Shown here one piece after another: positions 57,554 through 64,000 of a stretch of 64,000 nucleotides of DNA. Within the stretch, counting starts at the first letter, position 1, and every line of letters begins with the position of its first letter. The notes beneath the pieces are model-generated. The model saw only the letters and a program-made list of their open reading frames with translations, was not told the DNA's origin and searched no databases. A program made the translations under genes and the position numbers. Source of the stretch: Craterostigma plantagineum (taxonomy: Eukaryota; Streptophyta; Magnoliopsida; Lamiales; Linderniaceae); NCBI GenBank assembly GCA_027422505.1, contig JAPQWV010000001.1:5394001-5458000 (forward strand), given 5' to 3'.

Positions 57554-57795
57554 TTATTTTTACGGTCCCGAGGTATGTCCACACAGCTCGGCTACGGGCT
57601 AACCGCCACACACTCAAGAGGTGGGACTAATCCCCGAGGTCAGATGGATACGTCCCAAACCCATCCAACAACGATAGTCATGGGCACATGGGGACTTCTC
57701 AAAGGAAATGTGAGAGGTGAAATTCGATCCCTTGACCTCCTAGCCACATGACCTTTGAGGTCGCCCCCTCAACCACTAGGCCAAGGGCTCATTGG
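57554..57795 (-). mobile_element. tRNA-derived SINE with 16-bp target duplication
   Basis: On the minus strand the unit begins with GAGCCCTTGGCCTAGTGG, which fits a pol III box A (TGGCCTAGTGG). About 45 bp later comes GGATCGAATTTC, which fits box B. It ends in an A/T-rich tail. The flanks are a perfect 16-bp direct repeat CCATAATTTATTATTA (57538-57553 and 57796-57811), as left by L1-type target-primed insertion. Length about 240 bp, no coding capacity. Confidence 0.85.
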
Positions 57796-57975
57796 CCATA
57801 ATTTATTATTAAATACCTTAATTAACTAAAACTAATTCATAAATTAAATTATAAAATAAAAATAAAAAAATTAAAAATTTTTCTAGGCAGACGGGCCTGG
57901 CTGCGGGCAGGCCGGTCCCCCATTTTTTGGCGGGCCCGCCCCGCCAAGTGGCCGGCTTTGGCGGTCAGCGGGCCA

Positions 57976-58329
57976 ATGTTGATGGTAACAAAATGGCCTT
58001 GGAAAATAAATGAAAATAATACGTTACAGGCCAGCAACTATTAACATAGTAACAAAATTATTTGGGCCGAGCTTAATAATCGTCGCAGGCCTTGGACTTA
58101 CGTGAGCAGATGATTTTTTTCTATAATATATATCGTCTCACTATAGATGAGCTATCGAAACTTCCTTTTGTATTTGGTAAGCATAATTTGATTTCGATAA
58201 CTAGGGTTTGAATAAACAAATCTTGATTTCTACATATGAAGGCATACGGGTTTTATGTTATAAACTATTGCAAGAATTCCAAAAGCTCCATTCTATGGTC
58301 CTAGTATTGCAGAACCAATTATCGGTATT
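57976..58329. other. Intergenic DNA between two repeats
   Basis: The stretch is AT-rich with no recognisable gene. A short ORF on the plus strand, 58208-58429, runs into the next repeat and has no known domain. Confidence 0.4.
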
Positions 58330-58883
58330 GAGGAATTTTATGTTGCTTACCTTATGCGAGCACCTTATGTGGGCACCGTTTGACGTGGCTCCGATTCGTG
58401 CCATTTCAGCATCCCACACCGACATCTAAGGTTATTATGTCGTCTTAATTAACACCTTCTACGTGTCATTAATCGACATTTCGAATGCTGATGTGGCATT
58501 GAAGGATTTTATGGTGCTCACCTTATGTGAGCACTTTATGTGGGCACATGTTGATTTGGCATCGATTCGTGCCATGTCAACAGCCCACATCGACATTTGA
58601 GGTTATATCGTTTTAATTAACACCTTTAGGTGCCATTGATCAATATCTCGGATGCTGATTAGGCATGTTGACTTGATATATTTCATTGATACATAACATG
58701 TGTTATATAAGGCGTTAATATGCCACATCAGCATCCGAAATATTAATCAATGGCACCTAAAAGGTGTTAATTAAAACGATATAACATCAAATGTCGATGT
58801 AGGCTGTTGACATGGCACGAATCGATGCCAAATCAAACGGTGCCCACATAAGTGCTCATCTGGTGAGCACCATAAAATTTCTC
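58330..58883. mobile_element. Hairpin-type repeat with a duplicated left arm
   Basis: GAGGAATTTTATG.TGCT at 58330 and its complement ..GAGCACCATAAAATTTCTC at 58883 are the ends. The left side contains the arm twice in tandem (about 58330-58500 and 58501-58670; shared words include CACCTTATG.GAGCAC, GATTCGTGCCAT and TTAATTAACACCTT). The right side contains it once, inverted. The loop is about 40 bp around 58690. It is a non-autonomous foldback or MITE-like unit; no clear target duplication was seen. Confidence 0.6.
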
Positions 58884-58910
58884 ATAATAATAATATGCAT
58901 ATACATATAC

Positions 58911-58941
<31 letters not shown>

Positions 58942-60742
58942 TTATCATTGGCCAACTACATATATTATCAAAGTCTACGCAGGATCACGTTACGAGGCTG
59001 ATCCATCGATCTGTGCTTGAAATATTGAAATTTTCAAATATGGATATTTTTCTAGCAAATTACTATGTGTTTTTTATAATTTCGAGAGGTTGCTTCTTTT
59101 ATTTAATTTTTATTAAAAAAATGGGATTACAGAGTAAGATATCATATATTGCTCAGTTAACTGGAAGTTGTTGATTTACTTATAATTTTAATCATTTCTT
59201 TGTACATCGAATCTTATGCAATTAATTTTCACAGAATAAGTTCTAAGAATGTCTTGTTTTCAATCACATTATCATCATCTCTAAAAGACTGGTTCGCCTT
59301 CTTATTATGTCTTGTATGTCCAAAGGTAAGAAAAAACATATAAAGAGAGAAAGTCGTCCTTGATAATTATTATTGTCATTCTTTTTTTTTTTTTTGGAAT
59401 CATTTTTCGCCATTGTTTCTTGAAAAGTAATTGATCAGCATTTATCATATGCTTAACATTCAGTCAGCACTATGTGTGAAGCAAGAATTAATGGTGGAAT
59501 ATATATGATTTTTCTTTTCTTTTTCTGAGGTGGACTTAAAACATAAAGCGACATGAGATAATTCTTGTACATACTTAACCATTTTGTCATCAAAATCGCC
59601 CACTGATTAAAGTGAAGAAAAAAAGTGTACCCCCATTATTGTGCAAATCTCTAAAATTAATTCTCAGAATACCTACTCAAAACCATCCACCATGTGATTC
59701 CAGATTAATAATAAAAAATGATTTATTTCTTTATTATTATTATTATTTCTTTTCTCATTTAATTGCAGACACAGTGCAGCAGCTGAAAGACCTTCATCGA
59801 CTGGCAATCTTATTGCGCTGACACGAAAACACGATCTTTTTTGTAATAATACTTGGCCTCTTTTATTTCCTTTAAATGATAATTAAATAATAACAATAGA
59901 AACCCTATTCTTTTCTTTTCTTTTTGTACTTTTGCTCTCAGAACTGTTGCATGGGATAATGATGAATATATGTATAGAAAACAAACAGAGATTCCAGTGC
60001 GCGCTTGTTGTTTCAGTGCATGAACAATAAAGGGTTTCTCTGTTACACCTTTTTTTTTAGTAATATTTTTTTACTGTAACTATTTTTATTATAATTATTG
60101 TTATTTTGTGTGTGTGTGTGTTGCAGTGCAGAGAGACAGTGGCATGACAAAGGCTTTGGGTGGATATATAATGAAAGAAAAATGCCCCCACTTTTATGCA
60201 ATCTTTGATCTTATTGTTGTGAGAATAGGATGCAAAGTAAATGGAGGAGATGAAAATCCAGCGAACAATAACTAATTATATAAATAACTATCTATTGCTA
60301 TTTATATATTTACTATTGTGTGTTTCCTATCACCCCATCTGCTGCTTCTTACTACATCATGTGTCACAACCATTAACATATGTGCGTAGTGGTCCCTTTA
60401 GTTCTAAAAATTATAATAAAATGTTTTTTATTATAGATAAGGAGATTTATTTTTTTAAAGTTAGGTTATCACATTTCCTAAATGTCGTTTTTTCTCTTAT
60501 TTACCGTTGGGTTTAGGGTTTTCTCGACTTGGGTTTTCAACGTTAACTGTTTCTTTAGTTTCTAACAACATATCTATTTACTTATATGTTCAATGAAGAC
60601 GGTGTGATTCTAGAAATTATCGTGAATTAAAAATCAAACTATGGTTGCCATTGGAAATACCTCCTTAAAAAAGATGAAACTAGGCTTTCAATTAGAAGTA
60701 CTCGTGGAAAATAGGACTTGAAAAAAAGAGATCCCACCTAAC

Positions 60743-60824
60743 ATGGAATGGAATAGTGTATTTTTGTCTAGTTTTGGAAGAAAATGGAATGGAATAGTGT
60801 ATTTTTGTCTAGTTTTGGAAGAAA
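60743..60824. repeat. 41-bp tandem duplication
   Basis: ATGGAATGGAATAGTGTATT and the next 21 bases occur twice in direct succession without a visible difference, so the duplication is young. Confidence 0.85.
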
Positions 60825-62107
60825 AGCAACCAACAATTGCACATAAATGGAAGAAACAAACCACGCATAAATAAACAAGTAAAATAAAACCTTAGTTGTT
60901 ACATTGACAAAAACCAAAAAACAACAAAGTGTGGACCAGCGTATTCAATTTCGCGTTTTGATCATTATATTAAACAGCGACACAGCGTTACTGTTGTTTA
61001 TATTCGTAGCTATTATATATATGTGTGTGTGTTGAAACTATCCAAAAAAAACAAGAGAAAAGGAATGAAAACATTGTATATCTAACGTCAAAAAAAGGTG
61101 CAAGTAGCCACAAGCAGACATGTCTGGGAATTAACATCCTTATTACAGTTATGTAAGTAATTATATTTGATGAAGAAACATGTACGACATGGCTTAGTTG
61201 TTCCCTTGAGAATGTACCAAGAAATCACATGGCCATGCTTTTCACTTTGGGTAAGTGTGTATGTATTTTATTTATATTCTCAGTTATATATTTGTTAATT
61301 TGTTGTGGGAAAAATTAAATAGGAAATAACTTACTAATCATATTTGAAAAAAGAGACACATATATGTTAGACATCATATATTATTTTTTGTACATACGAA
61401 AAAAATATATCTACCCAAGGCTTGTGTCTTTGAAAGTTTCATCACTTCGTGCATCACTTTTGAGTGGGACAAAACTATAAAGAAACCAAATAAAATTGCT
61501 TAAATGTTAATTTGCATTCCATTCGTATACTTCCACTTAACCAAAAGGATAATCTTTTTATTCTCTCTGAAACAAAAATAGTAAAAGTTTGAGACCGCAC
61601 AAACGACGACATAGATTATAACATTGAGAACTAATTCCAAGTGTCAGACTTAACGAAAGACCCCATTTTTCCCTAAAGAATAATGAAGCAAAACCGACCA
61701 ATCACGATATAATTTAAATAAAGATTTGAGCTTTACGGATAATATTAAGACAACAACCAACTTCACTTAAAACACAATAAAGAAGAAGTCATTCAAACTG
61801 TCAGTTGAACACATAAAGCACACATATAAAATTTGAAATAACAGATGTTGTAAGATCTCATAAAGTATCTACTTAAGCACGTAGACCATCATTTTAAATT
61901 ATCATTATATCATTATCATGGGTGTGTGTTATGCGGAAAGGTGGTTAAAAAAAGAGATAGATATGCCCCCACCACCACTCGCATTAAATCCCTTCCGATT
62001 TTCAGACAACTGAAGTAGTTTCCTTGTCGACACGCTGGTCTATCAAAGTTGCAAGAACATATTGTGTGTGCCTTATTACCCATCAAGACTCTATCTTTCC
62101 AAACAAC

Positions 62108-62117
62108 TATATATATA
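62108..62117 (+). promoter_or_regulatory. TATA-like box upstream of the MATE gene
   Basis: TATATATATA lies 189 bp before the MATE ATG, followed by a leader without an ATG close to the start that is in frame. The distance is acceptable for a plant gene with a ~150-bp 5' UTR. Confidence 0.5.
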
Positions 62118-62296
62118 CCACACACGCATATGTGACATTTTATTGCATGCCTCTCGTTTCCATTAATGCCTTAGCTTTTTCCTCAGCAAGAAACCCAAGA
62201 TTCCATTTTTACTGATATATATTCCTACTAATTCCAAAGCTTCGTCTGCTATTACACAACATCTTATTGGTTGAACATTATTCCGTATAAGCAGCT

Positions 62297-64000
62297 ATGT
62301 GCAACTCAAAGCCATCTACGCCCCCTTCTTCCTTCGCTTCCCCAACTTGTAATAACACCAAGAAAAACCATTTCTTGGTTGTCCCAAATAAAACTACCAC
62401 TAACATGTCGTCTCTTACCCTTGAAGATAATGACGATGATAGTATCGAGCAGCTTCGCAGATGGCCTACCACTTCTGAGGTAATAATCTAAACCTAATAA
62501 TATCTATTACTCATTGGAATAAACATAAACTTAATCTCTTCCTATTGGTTTTAATACTAATAACCAGGCGCTCGAAGAACTGAAGGAGATAGGAAAAATA
62601 TCGGGGCCAACAGCAATGACAGGTCTGATACTCTACTCACGAGCCATGATCTCCATGCTCTTCCTAGGCCACCTAGGCGAGCTAGAGCTAGCCAGTGGCT
62701 CGCTCTCCATGGGCATGGCTAACATCACTGGCTACTCAGTGATCTCAGGGCTAGCCATGGGCATGGAGCCCATCTGTGGCCAAGCCTACGGCGCAAAGCA
62801 GATGAAGCTCCTCGGCCTAACCCTTCAGAGAACCATACTCCTCCTCCTCGCAGCTTGCCTCCCAATCTCCCTAATGTGGATGAACACGAAGAAGATACTC
62901 ATGTGGTGCAACCAAGACGAGGAGATCTCAGCCATGGCTCAGACATTCATCCTCTTCGCAATCCCAGACCTGTTCTTCCTATCACTCCTCCATCCTCTGA
63001 GGATCTACCTTAGGACGCAGAGCATCACTTTGCCGCTGACCTACTGCTCCCTCGCCTCGGTTGCGCTGCACGCGCCGCTCAACTTCCTCCTCGTCACCTA
63101 CCTCGAGATGGGCGTCGCCGGCGTGGCTCTGGCCACGGCCCTGACGAACCTCAACGCGGTCCTCTTACTCGCCTGCTTCGTTTACTTCTCAGGAGTCTAC
63201 AGAGACTCGTGGGTCCCGCCGAGCGCCGACTGCTTCAGGGGATGGTCAGCGCTCGTCTCCTTGGCAGTCCCAACTTGCGTCGCCGTCTGCTTGGAGTGGT
63301 GGTGGTACGAGCTGATGATTATGCTCTGTGGGCTCCTTTCGAACCCCAAGGCGACGATAGCTTCCATGGGGATACTCATTCAGACAACCTCGTTGGTCTA
63401 CGTCTTCCCTTCATCACTAAGCCTCGGCGTCTCGACTAGGGTGAGCAACAACCTAGGAGCTAGAAAGCCGGGCAAGGCTAGGTTTTCTATGATGGTCTCC
63501 CTTTTCTGCGCCGTAGGGCTAGGCGTCTCAGCCATGTGCTTCGCCGGGCTTATGAGGGACAAATGGGCGAGGCTATTCACCGAAGACCCTGAAATTCTCG
63601 AGCTAACTAGGGTTGCTTTGCCCATAGTTGGGCTGTGTGAGCTGGGCAACTGCCCGCAAACTACGGGCTGTGGTGTGCTGAGGGGAAGTGCCCGGCCCGC
63701 AATCGGGGCGAACATTAACTTGGGTTCGTTCTACTTGGTTGGGATGCCCATGGCTTTCGTGGTTGGGTTCGTATTCAAGGTTGGGTTCGAAGGGCTTTGG
63801 CTCGGTTTGCTGGCGGCGCAGGGCTCGTGCGCCTTGATGATGGCGGCGGTCCTGTGGAGGACGGATTGGGTTTTGGAGGTTCGGAGAGCTTCTGAGCTCA
63901 CTAACAATGGCGGCGCCGGCGGTTGTAATGACGGTGGTGATGTTGATGTTGAGGAGATTTTGTGTGATAATGATGGGATTATTAGTGGTGAGATTGAGAC
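62297..64000 (+). CDS. MATE/DETOXIFICATION transporter, 3' end outside the window
   Basis: Exon 1 is 62297-62479 and exon 2 starts at 62568, giving about 538 codons up to the edge. The N-terminus begins MCNSKPSTPPSSF, as in the plant DTX48-56 clade. The membrane domain has the clade's typical segments: ISGPTAMTGLILYSRAMISM, MGMEPICGQAYGAKQMKLLG, VCLEWWWYELMI, STRVSNNLGARKPGKA and LGNCPQTTGCGVLRG. About twelve membrane spans are expected. MATE proteins are cation-driven antiporters; members of this clade act on endomembranes or plasma membrane and affect organ growth, iron and abscisic-acid handling. Which member this is, and its substrate, cannot be told. The tail is G- and D-rich and still open at the edge. 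Confidence 0.9.

Larger units (their letters stand above)
58884..62296. other. Long AT-rich intergenic region before the MATE gene
   Basis: No protein gene, tRNA or known microRNA sequence is visible on either strand. It holds a (TA)n stretch at about 58915-58942, poly-T runs (59384-59395), a (GT)n run at about 60107-60121, and a 41-bp tandem duplication (60743-60824). A few GT..AG pairs could mark a non-coding transcript around 59260-60130, but nothing supports this beyond chance. The last ~200 bp are the MATE promoter and 5' UTR. Confidence 0.5.

Noticed and set aside
57750..57795. A tRNA gene
   Set aside because: Box A and box B are present but no cloverleaf with a sensible anticodon arm is seen; the 16-bp duplication and A-rich tail mark a SINE.
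59240..60240. A spliced non-coding gene upstream of the MATE gene
   Set aside because: Only scattered GT and AG pairs; no conserved sequence, known RNA or coding frame supports it.

Overview
The window is nuclear DNA of a flowering plant, almost certainly a eudicot. The genes are intron-rich, with plant splice signals and AT-rich introns. They encode plant-specific proteins: a DRP2-type dynamin, the plastid ribosomal protein PSRP6, a CEPR1/XIP1-type LRR receptor kinase, a DTX/MATE carrier and a group-S-like bZIP. About half of the sequence is transposable elements, many nested in one another. I cannot name the species.

Layout. 1-109 is the 5' end of a DRP2 dynamin gene (minus strand). 383-11509 is repeat territory: a MITE-like element beside a large foldback element, whose left arm was split by a very young LTR element of TR-GAG type (817-7863, only a gag ORF). 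11649-16188 is a complete Mutator-like element (perfect 9-bp target duplication) carrying a broken plant-mobile-domain (PMD) gene and the 5' remnant of a mudrA transposase. 16596-39460 is the gene-rich core: VPS52 (+, 20 coding exons), a small intronless bZIP (+), PRP40A (-, 27 coding exons), PSRP6 (-) and a CEPR1-like receptor kinase (+), with two MITE-like insertions between the PRP40A and PSRP6 genes. 40584-55308 is a decayed Ty1/copia element (minus) that later received a solo LTR (42257-43929) and a second TR-GAG element (45833-53646). 55531-57975 is another nest: a long-TIR element holding a Cassandra-type TRIM whose LTRs carry 5S-rRNA-like sequence, followed by a tRNA-derived SINE. 58330-58883 is a hairpin-type repeat. 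62297-64000 is the start of a MATE transporter gene (+) that runs off the window.

The host genes are unrelated housekeeping or signalling genes and do not form a pathway: endosome-to-Golgi tethering (VPS52), clathrin-linked membrane scission (DRP2), splicing (PRP40A), plastid translation (PSRP6), peptide signalling (CEPR1-like), transport (MATE) and transcription (bZIP). The most unusual material is in the mobile DNA: the foldback element with inverted arms of three ~415-bp repeats each, two sister TR-GAG elements with family-specific minisatellites in their LTRs, and the Cassandra element. Exon coordinates were assigned by hand from splice signals, reading frame and remembered family similarity. 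No database search was run.
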